From positions 1,426,001 through 1,490,000 of the forward strand of contig NZ_CP033381.1 in the NCBI RefSeq assembly GCF_016865255.1: 64,000 bases of DNA, given 5' to 3'. The stretch comes from Methylomonas sp. LW13 (GTDB lineage: Bacteria > Pseudomonadota > Gammaproteobacteria > Methylococcales > Methylomonadaceae). The notes beneath the pieces were generated by a model. It had not been told where the DNA came from and searched no databases. It saw only the letters and a program-made list of their open reading frames with translations. The position numbers and the translations under genes were made by a program. This document shows positions 1 through 9,779 of this stretch, piece after piece (the first letter of the stretch is position 1; every line of letters begins with the position of its first letter).

Positions 1-1311
1 GAATTGCAACGGTGCGGTTTTGCTGTATTTCTTGCGGCCCTCTGGTAGCGGTTGTTCGTAATACCAGATGGTTTCGGTGGGGCCGCCACGCTCGAAAAAC
101 AGCAGATTGGCCGGAATATCGGTATAGGGCGCGAATACGCCTTGCGGCAGGCGCACGATGGTATGCAGGTTGAATTCTTTCAGCAGCTCTTCCTTGATGG
201 TGGCGCAAACGCCGTCGCCAAACAAGGTGCCGTTGGGCACGACTACGGCGGCGCGACCGCCACGTTCCGCGCCGAAGCCCGCATAACGCAATTTGCGCAT
301 GATGAACTGCAAGAACAGCAAAGCGGTTTCGGCGGTCTGCATGTTGGCCGGGAAATTGGCTTTGATACCGGCTTCTTCCTCGCCGCCGAACGGTGGATTG
401 GTCAGAATCACATCGACGCGTTCGCTGTGGCCGATTTCGGTGACGCGGCGTTCCAAGGTGTTACCGTAAGCAATCTGTGGGGCTTCCAAACCATGCAATA
501 GCAAGTTCATCTGCACCAGCATATACGGCAGCGGTTTGGCTTCCTGGCCGAACAGGCTTTCGCGCTGGAGTTTTCGGCGATCTTCGGGGGTGACGACTTG
601 TTTCAGTAAATGGTCATACGATTCCACCAGAAATCCGCCGGTACCGCTCGCCGGGTCGAGTACAGTTTCGCCGAGCTTGGGGTCGGTGACTTGCACCATG
701 AAACGAACTACCGGGCGCGGGGTATAGAATTCGCCGGAATCGCCAGCCGCATCGCGCATTTCCCGCAGCATGGATTCGTACAGATGCGACAGGGTGTGAA
801 TCTCTTCGCTGCTGTTGAAATGAATGCCGTTGATCTTGTTGATGATGTCACGCAACAAAAAGCCGCTGACCATGCGGTTTTGCACGCCTTTGAACACGTT
901 GGCGATGACTTCGCGCTGACTGCCTTTTTCACCTTCGCCAGCCAAGCCGCGCAGATAGGCAAACAAGCCTTTGCCGCGTTGACCGTCAGGACGGATGGTT
1001 TCGTCCTGGTTGATGAAAGATAATAACTCTTCGCCGGTGACGCCGTCTTCCCGTGCCGCCCAATCCCGCCAGCGATAAGGCGATTCGACGATGCCTTGAT
1101 AACGTTTGCCGTCCAGCTCGGCTTCCTGTTCATGGAGGATTTCCAGGTCGTCGAGGAATTTCAGAAACATCACCCAGGTGAGCAGCGGCAAGCGGTCGAC
1201 GTCGCCGTTCAAGCCTTTGTCTTTGCGCAGGATGTCGCGCGCCGATTTGATCAATGCGGACAGTTGTTGTGCGGTGGTTAATACGGGTTTGGTTTTTTTA
1301 GGTTTGGCCAT
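1..1311 (-). CDS. hsdM: Type I restriction-modification methyltransferase subunit HsdM, 3' end cut by window edge
   Basis: This is the DNA adenine methyltransferase subunit of a type I R-M system; with HsdS it would methylate host sites and with HsdR it would form the restriction complex. The frame starts MAKPKKTKPVLTTAQQLSAL at an ATG at 1309-1311 and runs open to base 1 (437 codons), so the C-terminus lies outside. It carries the SAM-binding motif DPASGTGGF (coded near 635-662) and the catalytic NPPF motif (coded near 390-410), as expected for N6-adenine methylases. It lies 15 bp downstream of hsdR and is clearly co-transcribed with it. The specificity subunit hsdS is not in view and probably follows beyond the left edge. 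Confidence 0.95.
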   Translation of the reverse strand, partial: MAKPKKTKPVLTTAQQLSALIKSARDILRKDKGLNGDVDRLPLLTWVMFLKFLDDLEILHEQEAELDGKRYQGIVESPYRWRDWAAREDGVTGEELLSFINQDETIRPDGQRGKGLFAYLRGLAGEGEKGSQREVIANVFKGVQNRMVSGFLLRDIINKINGIHFNSSEEIHTLSHLYESMLREMRDAAGDSGEFYTPRPVVRFMVQVTDPKLGETVLDPASGTGGFLVESYDHLLKQVVTPEDRRKLQRESLFGQEAKPLPYMLVQMNLLLHGLEAPQIAYGNTLERRVTEIGHSERVDVILTNPPFGGEEEAGIKANFPANMQTAETALLFLQFIMRKLRYAGFGAERGGRAAVVVPNGTLFGDGVCATIKEELLKEFNLHTIVRLPQGVFAPYTDIPANLLFFERGGPTETIWYYEQPLPEGRKKYSKTAPLQF

Positions 1312-1326
1312 GCAAAGGTTTAACAA

Positions 1327-3741
1327 TTATTGGTAGAGGGCGGACTGTAATTGCGATACAGCTGCTTTCAGGCCCTGAATGCCGCCGAAATGGCGGTTGG
1401 CGATTTCCGTGGGGGTGCCGTATTGTTCGAACGGCTGGACTTTCATCAATTCGGATAAGGCATTGAATTGGCTAATGCCGCGCTCGATGTATTTATCCAG
1501 CATCAGCGCGAGGATTTCGCGGGCCGTTTCGCTGTGCTGGCTGAACAGATTCTGAGCCGATTTGCGGGCTTGCTCGGCACGTTGCCGGCGGGTCAACAAC
1601 GGCGCATTCCAAGCCAGATTGCAAAGCAGATCGAAGGGATCGGCATCCGGCAAGTCGGACGATGCGGCGAGTTCTTCGAAACTGATGCCGCGTTCGGTGA
1701 GTTCGCGTAGCAAGTCGCTACGGGTATCCGGGTTGGCCCAGTCGCGCTGGAATTCCTGGCTGCCGGGATACATCGAACGCACCGCGCGACCGGAATATTC
1801 GGTGTAGCGCACGACCTGCAATTTTTTGCCGTCGGTATCCAGATCGTAGACCAGGTGGCCGATGACTTCGACCGTGCCGCCATCGACATAGAATTTACGC
1901 GGCTCCTGCGGCGGATCGGTGGTGATTTCGCCGTCGCCGTCGGGAGGATTGTCATCGTCCGGCTGGTATTCGCCGGGAATTTCCTGGACTTCGTTATCAA
2001 TGATCTCGACCGTGGTATCGACAATTTCGCCTTCTTCATCGATGGTGACTTCTTCGATACGTGCCGGATCGCCGTCAAAGTCGGGATCAGCGAAATGTCG
2101 TGTCGCCGTGCCGGTGAAATCGATGATGTTGAAATATTCCTTGCCGTAATCGACCTTCAGACGCGTGCCACGGCCGACGATTTGCTTGAATTCCGAGCGC
2201 GAACCGACGACACGAGCTAAAACCACGTTTTTCACCATTTCGGCATCGACGCCGGTGGTGAGGAGTTGCGAGGTGGTCAGGATGGCAGGTGTCGGTTTAT
2301 CGACATCCTGAAAATGGGCCAGATGGGTCAGGCCGATAGCGCCTTCATCGGCGGTAACTCGGCAGACGTAATCGGGATATTGCTTGACCAGGTCGCTATT
2401 CAGATTGAGCAGTTCCTGGCGCATTTCCGAGGCGTGTTCCTGATCAACGCAAAACACCAAGGTTTTGGCGAAGCGATCAGTACCTTTCAAAAAATCGCTG
2501 AGATGCTTGGCCATGGCGCGAGTTCTTGCGCGTAAGGCAATCACGCGTTCGAAATCCTTGGTCTGATATTCATCATCCGGTACCGGGCGGCCGTAACGAT
2601 CCAGTTCGTCTTTCGAGGGGCGCCAGCCAGCGGCGTCGACGGTGGTAATCACGCGATGCACACGATATGGCGCCAGAAAGCCGTCTTCAATGCCTTGACG
2701 CAGACTGTAGGTGTAGACCGGATTGCCAAAATATTCGTAGCTATCGCGCGAGTCTTCTCTCAATGGGGTAGCAGTCATGCCGACTTGTACCGCCGGTTGG
2801 AAATAATCTAGCACCGCCCGCCAACTGCTGTCGTTGCGACTGGAGCCGCGATGGCACTCGTCGATGATGATCAAATCGAAAAAGTCCGGACGGTACTGAC
2901 GAAACACATCGCTGGCGGGATTGGTCAATGCCTGGTAGATGCCGAAATACATTTCCCGGCCCTGACTGACATCGTTACCGGAAATTTTGAAACGGGCATC
3001 GCCAAACGGGGCAAACATCTTGGCCATAGGGTCGTCGACCAGGATGTTGCGGTCGGCGAGAAACAGAATTTTGGGTCGTCGATATTCGCCGGTTCTGTTC
3101 CAGCGGCTATTCCACAACTTCCAACACAGTTGAAACGCCACGCAGGTTTTACCGGTGCCGGTGGCCATGGTAGTCAGGATGCGTTTTTGTCCGAGTAAAA
3201 TCGCTTCGATGATGCGGTTGATGGCAATGACCTGGTAGTAACGAGGCGTTTTGCCGGATACCAGGTTAAAGGGTTCCAATAAATGGTTGCTGGCCGATTC
3301 GGATAATGACGCTGAAGCGCTCAAGCGTTGCCAGAGCTCAGCGGGACTTGGATATTGATCGATAAGCTTCTCGGTACCTGTCGTGTAATCGATTTCAATA
3401 ATTTGCCGACCATTGGTGGCATAAGCGAATTTAAGCCCAAGAATTTCTGCATATTCGCGCGCTTGTTGTACGCCGGTTTCGGTGGGAAAGGCGATGCTTT
3501 TGACTTCGACGACGGCGAGCGGAAAATCGCGGCGGTAATACAACAGATAATCGGCACGTTTCTGTTGGCCGCGACGAACTTTGCCACCGGTGACAAAAAT
3601 CCGGCCATTGGTGAAGGTACGTTGTTCGCCGATTGAATGGGGTGAGATTGACCAGCCAGCTTGAACCAGTTTTGGGGTAACGAATTCGCGACTGGTATCG
3701 GCCTCGGTCATGATCGTATCGCGTTTGTTGTCCCTGTCCAT
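1327..3741 (-). CDS. hsdR: Type I restriction enzyme subunit HsdR (EcoEI-like)
   Basis: This 804-residue protein is the translocase-nuclease subunit of a type I restriction complex, which cuts unmethylated DNA after ATP-driven translocation. The N-terminal nuclease domain shows the PD-(D/E)xK elements AD (63-64) and EVK (79-81). The SF2 helicase core has Walker A GTGKT (195-199), a DECH Walker B box near 298 and motif III TATP near 322. The C-terminal part matches the EcoEI-type R family in general character. The ATG at 3741 has an AGGA ribosome site about 9 bases upstream; the internal Met11 lacks one. It is the first gene of an hsdR-hsdM operon and is divergent from the HU gene across about 210 AT-rich bases that should hold both promoters. 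Confidence 0.95.
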   Translation of the reverse strand: MDRDNKRDTIMTEADTSREFVTPKLVQAGWSISPHSIGEQRTFTNGRIFVTGGKVRRGQQKRADYLLYYRRDFPLAVVEVKSIAFPTETGVQQAREYAEILGLKFAYATNGRQIIEIDYTTGTEKLIDQYPSPAELWQRLSASASLSESASNHLLEPFNLVSGKTPRYYQVIAINRIIEAILLGQKRILTTMATGTGKTCVAFQLCWKLWNSRWNRTGEYRRPKILFLADRNILVDDPMAKMFAPFGDARFKISGNDVSQGREMYFGIYQALTNPASDVFRQYRPDFFDLIIIDECHRGSSRNDSSWRAVLDYFQPAVQVGMTATPLREDSRDSYEYFGNPVYTYSLRQGIEDGFLAPYRVHRVITTVDAAGWRPSKDELDRYGRPVPDDEYQTKDFERVIALRARTRAMAKHLSDFLKGTDRFAKTLVFCVDQEHASEMRQELLNLNSDLVKQYPDYVCRVTADEGAIGLTHLAHFQDVDKPTPAILTTSQLLTTGVDAEMVKNVVLARVVGSRSEFKQIVGRGTRLKVDYGKEYFNIIDFTGTATRHFADPDFDGDPARIEEVTIDEEGEIVDTTVEIIDNEVQEIPGEYQPDDDNPPDGDGEITTDPPQEPRKFYVDGGTVEVIGHLVYDLDTDGKKLQVVRYTEYSGRAVRSMYPGSQEFQRDWANPDTRSDLLRELTERGISFEELAASSDLPDADPFDLLCNLAWNAPLLTRRQRAEQARKSAQNLFSQHSETAREILALMLDKYIERGISQFNALSELMKVQPFEQYGTPTEIANRHFGGIQGLKAAVSQLQSALYQ

Positions 3742-3955
3742 CCAGTTCTTTCCTGATCAAATGCCTAACGGTTATTATGCAGTATCAATAAATGATGGAA
3801 TGTTAGCAGCTAAGGGGCTTAACGCATAAGTATTAACTATTTTGGTGCATAGCTATTCAGCAATTTTTGGCCACAATCATTTTAAGTAATATCATTCAAT
3901 CTCGTAGATCAAACGTCCATACAAGCAGTTTTTATCAACAAGGGAAATAACATAT

Positions 3956-4228
3956 ATGAACAAATCCGACCTCATTGACGCCATCGCCAGCCACGCCAAC
4001 CTGACCAAAGCAGATGCCGGCCGAGCACTGGATGGACTTACTCAATCTATCCAGTCCACACTCAAATCGGGTGATTCTGTGGCGCTGGTCGGCTTCGGTA
4101 CCTTTGAAGTGAAAGAGCGCGCCGAACGCACTGGTCGGAATCCACAAACCGGCGAAGCAATTACCATTGCCGCTGCTAAATTACCATCTTTCAAAGCCGG
4201 CAAAGGCTTGAAAGACGCCGTCCAGTAG
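3956..4228 (+). CDS. hupB: HU-family nucleoid DNA-binding protein
   Basis: A 90-residue HU/IHF-fold protein that binds and bends double-stranded DNA as a dimer. It opens [11 protein letters not shown], contains the typical [19 protein letters not shown] stretch of the beta-arm base, and ends with the [17 protein letters not shown] tail of HU proteins; the length is normal. A weak AAGGG ribosome site lies upstream of the ATG. It is convergent with traN, only 16 bases away. HU-like proteins on conjugative plasmids are thought to help plasmid folding, replication initiation or silencing of the new DNA; which applies here cannot be read from the sequence. Symbol hupB is by family resemblance. Confidence 0.93.
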   Translation: MNKSDLIDAIASHANLTKADAGRALDGLTQSIQSTLKSGDSVALVGFGTFEVKERAERTGRNPQTGEAITIAAAKLPSFKAGKGLKDAVQ

Positions 4229-4233
4229 TTACT

Positions 4234-4255
4234 GGCCGCAGAGTTTATTGCGGCC
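4234..4255. terminator. Stem-loop between convergent HU and traN genes
   Basis: Perfect 7-bp arms GGCCGCA (4234-4240) and TGCGGCC (4249-4255) around an 8-base loop, straddling the traN stop. No T-run follows on either strand, so a classical intrinsic terminator is not supported. It is placed where a bidirectional transcription barrier would be expected. Confidence 0.35.
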
Positions 4256-7028
4256 CCATGCCCCAGCCTTCCAGCTCAGACTGCCGTTTGACCGTAGGGA
4301 CATCTAGATCGGTCATCCGGCCTTGGGTGCGGGTCAACGTGTCCTGGCGAGTGGTCGTGGTGGCGCCGTATTTTTGTGGATTGAGTCTGCTGCCGGTGCC
4401 GGTGAGTTGATCGAGATTGAGCATGTCGGCGGCATTGGCGGCTGTCGGCAAATGCCCCGTCTGAGCAAGTATGCCCAGCCATTCGTCCAGATTGACTTGA
4501 GTCCAATCGACTCTATCCAGATCGGACACTTTAATCCCCGTACAGACAGGGCTTTCCGGTGTGCCAAAATCCATCCCCAATTGCGGTTTGATTTGTTCGT
4601 TGAGGATGCGGGCTAGGGGCGAGTTGTAGCAGCAATAACTTTCCTTTCTTACCAGACAAAGCCCTGCCACCTTGCTTTCGCAAACAGTACCCAAGTCGGT
4701 GCAGACTTTAAGCTGCTTTTTCGCCGCCAGTTCGTACTCGGACTGTTCGCACGAGTAAACAATCTGGATGATCATGATAATGATCATCACCACGGTGTAG
4801 GCTGTCATCAGGGTGCTGAGCATTTCGCCTGCCACTGCCGCGCCGCCGCCCAGTTCGACACCGCCGGATTCTGCGGCCGGCGTTAAATTGCCCGCCGAAT
4901 CGAAAGCCGCTTGCCCGCCGGCACTGAACAAGGCATTACCCGCGGCTTCACCAAAGGTATTACCTATCCATTCCGCCACCGATTTCATCAGTTCACCTTT
5001 CAGCGAGTCCAGCAAACCTTGTGAGGCAACGTCTGAGGTACTGAGCATATCGGTACCGACCAAATCATTTACACCTGAGGCAAAGTCCGCCTGAAAGCTA
5101 TTCCAGGCATCGCCGGCCAAGGTAAACGGTGTACGCATGGTTTCCCAGGCGCCACGGACGATGGAAGTGCTGTCCATGGTCATGACGGCATTATCCAATT
5201 GACTGGTGGCCAACAGTAAATCGATATAGCGTCCCAATCCCATGGTCCCCTCAGGCGTTTCGCAGCAATCCACCAAGCTGAGCGCGCCGCCGACCATCTT
5301 GCAACTGGCAGGTTTGCCCTGGAACACCTGGCAAGTGGTGGGATCTTTCTGTTGAAGATCGGTGTTGGCGTAGTTGCAATGTAAATCCATCGCCATTTGC
5401 TGCGCGCTATTCAGCAAGGCCACCGCCTTGGTGAAATCCTGACTCTGAGTGCGATTCACCGTGATGCAGTCTTCACCCATACAGCGCACCGGCCCCGCGC
5501 ATTGCTGCTGGGTGTTGCTTTGGATGCCGGGAATGCCGACCGTCTGGCCGCAGTCGTAGGTATCAATGCTGTCCCAGCAGGTGCCGGATGCCAGAACATC
5601 CAGACATTGGCTTTTGATGAATGAGCAGCCTTGCGTTTCTAAAGTCGAACAACTCTTCGTAGGCGTATCATTGGCCGGTGGCTCCAAGCAATGCGTTCCG
5701 GCCGTATCGGTCCAGCATTGACCGTATTGATTGAGATCGCATTGCCCGGCGGCGTCGATGCGCATGCAGGTATTGCGAATCCCTGTAGAATTCGCCACAG
5801 GGGCCTGGGCTAAATCGGAACCACAGACCATGACTTGCGAAGTCGGATCCACATAACAACCCGAGGCATTGGCGGGATCATTGCTGCAACTCAACTGGCT
5901 GCCCGCCTGGCAAATGCCGTCAGTGATCGCATTGGCCAGGTTTTGGCAATTCGGCCCGCTCCAGCTCCATTGATCCTGGGTGATCAGTTTCGACAAATCA
6001 TATCGGAGCCGAATCCTGGAATAACCTTCACCATTACCACCGACCATGGTTTCCTGTTTAAAGACTTTGTTACCCGTGCTGTTGAAGGCATAGGTGACAT
6101 CACGATTGGGATGATCGACCCAGCTATTACTCAGTTCGCAAGAACCGCCCCAGCCGGTCGAACCGGTATAAATCAGATTGCCGCCATAGTACACGCGGGC
6201 ATGGTCATCGAACTCGACGTCCTCCAGCGTGGCACTGATGATGGCTTCCGGATGAAGGACGTTGTAAGTCACTTCCCAGTTGAACACACCGCAACCAGCC
6301 GACCAGTAGTTATCGCCGACACGGCCGACATATAAATCCATGCAGCCAGATCCACAACTGGACATGCCTCCGTTCCCGGATACAAAACTGAGTAGGGTCT
6401 CTACGTTGACTTGATGCGTCGCCGTACAACTTTGCGGCACCGTCGGTTGGCGCAGACACAGTTGGTAATCAGGAATCCGAACCGAATGACTGGTCTCGGT
6501 TTGCGTGGTCACAGTGGTACAGTCCGAAAACGACTGCGCCCAGGGCGTGAAATTGGCAAACACCTGATCGCCGGCATTCCAGACTGCATCATTGTGTAAA
6601 TCCGGATGCGACTGGTGAGCGTTGTCGATCAGGGTGCGATAGGCTTCGCCGGTGAAGCTGGCTTCCCCATTTAACGTGGTTTGCGCATTCAAGCCTGCGG
6701 CGATGGTACCGGGATTGTTGCCATAGAGATTGGCAAAGTCGCTGGCCGATGTACTGGTGCTGTTTGTGTCTGGAAACAGCGTGCCGATCGAAATCGCACT
6801 TTCCTGGGAAGTGCCGGGATTTAGCGTTAAGGAGCCGCTGCCGGTATCGAGCGGAAATTGAAAGTCGCCAACAATCTGTTGCCCTGTCTGCTGACCCTCG
6901 CTGGCCGAGGCTTGCATGGCATCGGCCCACGACACCCCAAATGGTGTCCAGGCCATCGTCACGCATAAAACTGCGGACAGTACTTGCGTAAATCGGCGCT
7001 GCGGTTCAAATAATGCCCAGATATGCAT
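4245..7028 (-). CDS. traN: Conjugal transfer mating-pair stabilisation protein TraN
   Basis: TraN is an outer-membrane, Cys-rich protein of F-type mating systems that stabilises contact with the recipient. The 927-residue product has an N-terminal signal-like segment (QVLSAVLCVTMAWTPFGVSWADA), many cysteines spread over the middle (for example CSCGSGCMD-like and CCETPEG clusters) and a hydrophobic segment late in the protein (VVMIIIMIIQIVYSC). The ATG at 7028 overlaps the traU stop in a TGATG junction, which decides this start over a longer reading frame that begins at 7115 inside traU. It is the last gene of the traL-to-traN operon and is convergent with the HU gene. Length and position agree with TraN of the IncC/SXT group. 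Confidence 0.92.
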   Translation of the reverse strand: MHIWALFEPQRRFTQVLSAVLCVTMAWTPFGVSWADAMQASASEGQQTGQQIVGDFQFPLDTGSGSLTLNPGTSQESAISIGTLFPDTNSTSTSASDFANLYGNNPGTIAAGLNAQTTLNGEASFTGEAYRTLIDNAHQSHPDLHNDAVWNAGDQVFANFTPWAQSFSDCTTVTTQTETSHSVRIPDYQLCLRQPTVPQSCTATHQVNVETLLSFVSGNGGMSSCGSGCMDLYVGRVGDNYWSAGCGVFNWEVTYNVLHPEAIISATLEDVEFDDHARVYYGGNLIYTGSTGWGGSCELSNSWVDHPNRDVTYAFNSTGNKVFKQETMVGGNGEGYSRIRLRYDLSKLITQDQWSWSGPNCQNLANAITDGICQAGSQLSCSNDPANASGCYVDPTSQVMVCGSDLAQAPVANSTGIRNTCMRIDAAGQCDLNQYGQCWTDTAGTHCLEPPANDTPTKSCSTLETQGCSFIKSQCLDVLASGTCWDSIDTYDCGQTVGIPGIQSNTQQQCAGPVRCMGEDCITVNRTQSQDFTKAVALLNSAQQMAMDLHCNYANTDLQQKDPTTCQVFQGKPASCKMVGGALSLVDCCETPEGTMGLGRYIDLLLATSQLDNAVMTMDSTSIVRGAWETMRTPFTLAGDAWNSFQADFASGVNDLVGTDMLSTSDVASQGLLDSLKGELMKSVAEWIGNTFGEAAGNALFSAGGQAAFDSAGNLTPAAESGGVELGGGAAVAGEMLSTLMTAYTVVMIIIMIIQIVYSCEQSEYELAAKKQLKVCTDLGTVCESKVAGLCLVRKESYCCYNSPLARILNEQIKPQLGMDFGTPESPVCTGIKVSDLDRVDWTQVNLDEWLGILAQTGHLPTAANAADMLNLDQLTGTGSRLNPQKYGATTTTRQDTLTRTQGRMTDLDVPTVKRQSELEGWGMGPQ

Positions 7029-8059
7029 CACAACCCCACGCAACAGTCCTGCCAGCGCCACAGCAGGTAGAGGTGATCCTCGCCTGGCCCTGGATAAGTG
7101 CGTCCCGCACCCCATTTGAAGGTGGTCTCGCCGATGACATGATTGGACTCGGTTTCCGCCACCGGATAAAACATGCTCAGCCGGTATTGCGACTTAGGGA
7201 TGAAGGGATAAATCGTCCCGCCGCACAGGGCATCGTTTCCGGAGGTTTTCCAGGCCAGGCCTCGGCGATGCAAAGCTGCTGTCGCCCGCGTGACCAACAG
7301 GCTGGTGATACGCGGATCGGTGCCGTAACTGGTGGGTGAGATACCAGAGAGAGGATACATATGCCCCCAAGCCCCGGCGCACCAGAACAAGGCATCCAGG
7401 GGATTACCTGTCGCAGCCGCCGCGGCATCGGCGACACAGGCCGATATCGCCACCGGATTTGCGAACAACGCTGTTTCCGGACTGGTGAAGAACGCCAGCA
7501 AATCGCTGTTCCAGGTTGGGTCGAGCTCCGAGACATAGAGCAAATCAAAGTCGCGATAGCCGTCGCTATTGCATCGTCCATCCCAGAACAGATCCAGCAT
7601 GATCGTCAGCGGAAAGGCGAAGTAGTGGTAATTGAAAAACGACATCTCGCTGGCGTCGAAATCTGCCTTGCCGGTGGTGGAGATCAGTCGCACATTCGAT
7701 GCGCTGATTTTATGTCCGCCCAGTGCCGGCGAACACCAAGGATTGCGGACGATCTCAATCAGCCGCGCCGGATTCCATAAACCCACCGTCATGCCCAATT
7801 GCGGTATGCCCATGGGGTCGGTGCAGAAGCAAAACTTTTCATCGGTAGCGATGCTGGGGACATTGCCGCCACCCAGCGACGCCCCGGCCGCCCGAATCGG
7901 AAACAAACAACTCCAGCAAATATCGGTGACCAGCTTGCCAGACCAAAGCTCGGCATCGGCACACAGCGGATCGGTAGCGTTGGTTGTGGTGTCGGCATGA
8001 AGATTCGTCGCCAAGGTCATCAACAGCCACAAAGCCCAAGGGAAAATCAGGCAATTCAT
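7028..8059 (-). CDS. traU: Conjugal transfer pilus assembly protein TraU
   Basis: A 343-residue periplasmic protein of the F-type T4SS needed for pilus assembly and DNA transfer. It has a signal peptide (LIFPWALWLLMTLATNLHA), then the Cys-rich TraU pattern with CADAELW, ICWSCLFPIRAAG and FCFCTDPMGIPQLG near the N-terminus and a DCCVGL C-terminus. Its ATG overlaps the trbC/traW stop by four bases (ATGA) and its stop overlaps the traN start, so translation of these genes is probably coupled. Disulfides in TraU fit the DsbC-like isomerase coded in the same operon. Confidence 0.93.
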   Translation of the reverse strand: MNCLIFPWALWLLMTLATNLHADTTTNATDPLCADAELWSGKLVTDICWSCLFPIRAAGASLGGGNVPSIATDEKFCFCTDPMGIPQLGMTVGLWNPARLIEIVRNPWCSPALGGHKISASNVRLISTTGKADFDASEMSFFNYHYFAFPLTIMLDLFWDGRCNSDGYRDFDLLYVSELDPTWNSDLLAFFTSPETALFANPVAISACVADAAAAATGNPLDALFWCAGAWGHMYPLSGISPTSYGTDPRITSLLVTRATAALHRRGLAWKTSGNDALCGGTIYPFIPKSQYRLSMFYPVAETESNHVIGETTFKWGAGRTYPGPGEDHLYLLWRWQDCCVGL

Positions 8060-9258
8060 GACCGTTCTCCCGCCGAAGCCGGCAGTTTGCGTTCGCGAAC
8101 CACTAGCCGATTGCCTGTCTGCTCGACCAGACTCGGTACGTGTTGTAATTGAAATCGGCTACGTACGTCTGGCGTCAACAAGTACACCGATGAATTCAGC
8201 GATGTTTCCAATGCTTTCAAGCCGTCCCAGCCATCCTGACGCGACACCGACGTGGCCAGATACATCACGCGGGCTTTTTTGTCCTGGCATGACAACTGGC
8301 GAATCCAATGGACTTGGGCGGTTTCAGTAGCGTCAAACACAATCAGGCATAAGCCGAACGGCATTTTGTCCAATGGATTTACAGTTTGTCCGGCCCGGAC
8401 AATGAGTTGACCGTTCGGCGCCGTCAGATTGCGCGGAGCGGTGATCGTCATATCGATTACTCGCTCACGATCTTCCAACGCGACTGGCAACACTTCGAAT
8501 TTTTGTTGTCCCCAGAAACGAGCAATGGCCTGTTGCTGCTTCTGCCGCCAGTCGATCGCAGCCATCCGTCGTTTGATTTCTTCGAGCAGATCGATTTCGG
8601 CAATGTCGTAGACTTCGCCCAATCGGCCTAAATCACCGGCAGCACCGGCTTTGAATTTATCATTCAGCCAGGTCAAACTGCTGACGCCTCTGACTTGTAG
8701 TAAAGCCTTGTCATCCGCTTCGACGACGATGGCCGGCACCGACGACACCGCCCATTTCTGAAAGCGAGTCGGATCGATGACGATGTTGGGCACGGGATCG
8801 ATGTCTTTTAGCAGTCGTTTCAGATCGGCAAACAGAGCAGGTAGTTTTTGACCGGGTTTGGGGCCTCGAAACATCAACAACGCATCGTCCTGTCCCGATG
8901 CCTCTTCGAATATGCCTTTCAATGCGGTATCGCCGAGCGAAAACGAAACGAACACCACTTTGAGCGGTTTGCCTGGATGAGGTGTTACCGTTTTGTCGAG
9001 TCGGTTTGAGGATGCTGAAATTGATTGCATAGCATTCGAGTTTCGCATCATCTCCAGGGCTTGCCGGTTTGCTTCCGACTGATAAGGATTGCCTTCCAGC
9101 CAAGCAGGCTTAGCTTGTCCATCCAAGGCATTAAGAATCCGCTGCGATTGGGATAACCATTCCTCTTCGGCTTTCACCGAGGCCACCAGTAATGCATTTG
9201 CCAAGCAAAAGAGCACGACCTGACGCAGGCGATTGGACAGTAATTCAAAATAGCGCAT
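8056..9258 (-). CDS. traW: TrbC-TraW fusion, F-type pilus assembly protein
   Basis: A 400-residue periplasmic pilus-assembly protein. After a signal peptide (VVLFCLANALLVASVKA) comes a TrbC_Ftype thioredoxin-like region (about 95-200) with VVFVSFSLGDTALK, FRGPKPGQK and the IDPTRFQKW...SVPAIVV pattern, followed by a TraW-like region (about 205-390) with IAEIDLLEEIKRRM, LTAPNGQLIVRAGQTVNPL and a late Cys (LSCQD). F plasmid codes TrbC and TraW separately; fused forms are known in SXT/IncC-type elements. The ATG at 9258 is preferred over an in-frame TTG at 9270. It overlaps traF by 14 bases. Confidence 0.88.
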   Translation of the reverse strand: MRYFELLSNRLRQVVLFCLANALLVASVKAEEEWLSQSQRILNALDGQAKPAWLEGNPYQSEANRQALEMMRNSNAMQSISASSNRLDKTVTPHPGKPLKVVFVSFSLGDTALKGIFEEASGQDDALLMFRGPKPGQKLPALFADLKRLLKDIDPVPNIVIDPTRFQKWAVSSVPAIVVEADDKALLQVRGVSSLTWLNDKFKAGAAGDLGRLGEVYDIAEIDLLEEIKRRMAAIDWRQKQQQAIARFWGQQKFEVLPVALEDRERVIDMTITAPRNLTAPNGQLIVRAGQTVNPLDKMPFGLCLIVFDATETAQVHWIRQLSCQDKKARVMYLATSVSRQDGWDGLKALETSLNSSVYLLTPDVRSRFQLQHVPSLVEQTGNRLVVRERKLPASAGERS

Positions 9259-9775
9259 AAGCCCGCCCAATCACTTGGTGGTCATAGACATAGCCCCAAT
9301 ACCGCGAGTCAAAGCTCTTATCCGTTTTGCCGGTCAACCAATAAGCTGCGGGTGGGATGGTTTCGTCACGTTTGAAGCTGGACGCGGGTTTCTTGAGTTT
9401 TTCCGCTAACGGCAAACCTTCGATGATCAAGGAACCGTTGACCGTGGTCTGCCGACTGTCGACCTGAATATGATCGCCGGTAACACCGGCGGCAATTTTG
9501 ACGATGATTTGACCGTCCTTGAAATACGGCGACATGCGCTCGGCACGAAACGCCATCAAATCGCCGCGCCAAATATCTTTGTTGTAGGTGTCGATCAGAT
9601 AAATCCATTTGTCGGGTAAACACCGATCAACCTGATCATCGCCGCCAATCAGGAAGCGATGGCCAACGTAACGTTCGACGGCCAAGACGAAGAGCAATAT
9701 CGGCAAGGCCTTGAGCAGGAATTTGCGCAACGGTGGTTTACTGTAGGAGTCTGTGGTGGTGATGTACTTGCTCAT
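9245..9775 (-). CDS. traF: Conjugative transfer signal peptidase-like TraF (S26 family)
   Basis: A 176-residue inner-membrane serine-type peptidase homologue thought to process or cyclise pilin or other transfer proteins. One membrane span (about 22-38) is followed by the S26 fold: RCLPDKWIYLID, the box RGDLMAF, and IVKIAAGVTGDHI with a likely catalytic Lys93. The expected nucleophile position (Ser in S-x-P) is Cys52 here. I chose the ATG at 9775, four bases after the upstream trbI-like stop; the frame is open further up to 9823 but that overlaps trbI. It corresponds to trhF/traF in the traC-traF-traW-traU order of SXT/IncC. Confidence 0.85.
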   Translation of the reverse strand: MSKYITTTDSYSKPPLRKFLLKALPILLFVLAVERYVGHRFLIGGDDQVDRCLPDKWIYLIDTYNKDIWRGDLMAFRAERMSPYFKDGQIIVKIAAGVTGDHIQVDSRQTTVNGSLIIEGLPLAEKLKKPASSFKRDETIPPAAYWLTGKTDKSFDSRYWGYVYDHQVIGRAYALF

Positions 9776-9779
9776 GACA

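Noticed and set aside
7029-7115. N-terminal extension of traN
   Set aside because: The extra 29 codons lie inside traU; the ATG at 7028 overlaps the traU stop as at the other tra junctions and begins a good signal-like sequence.
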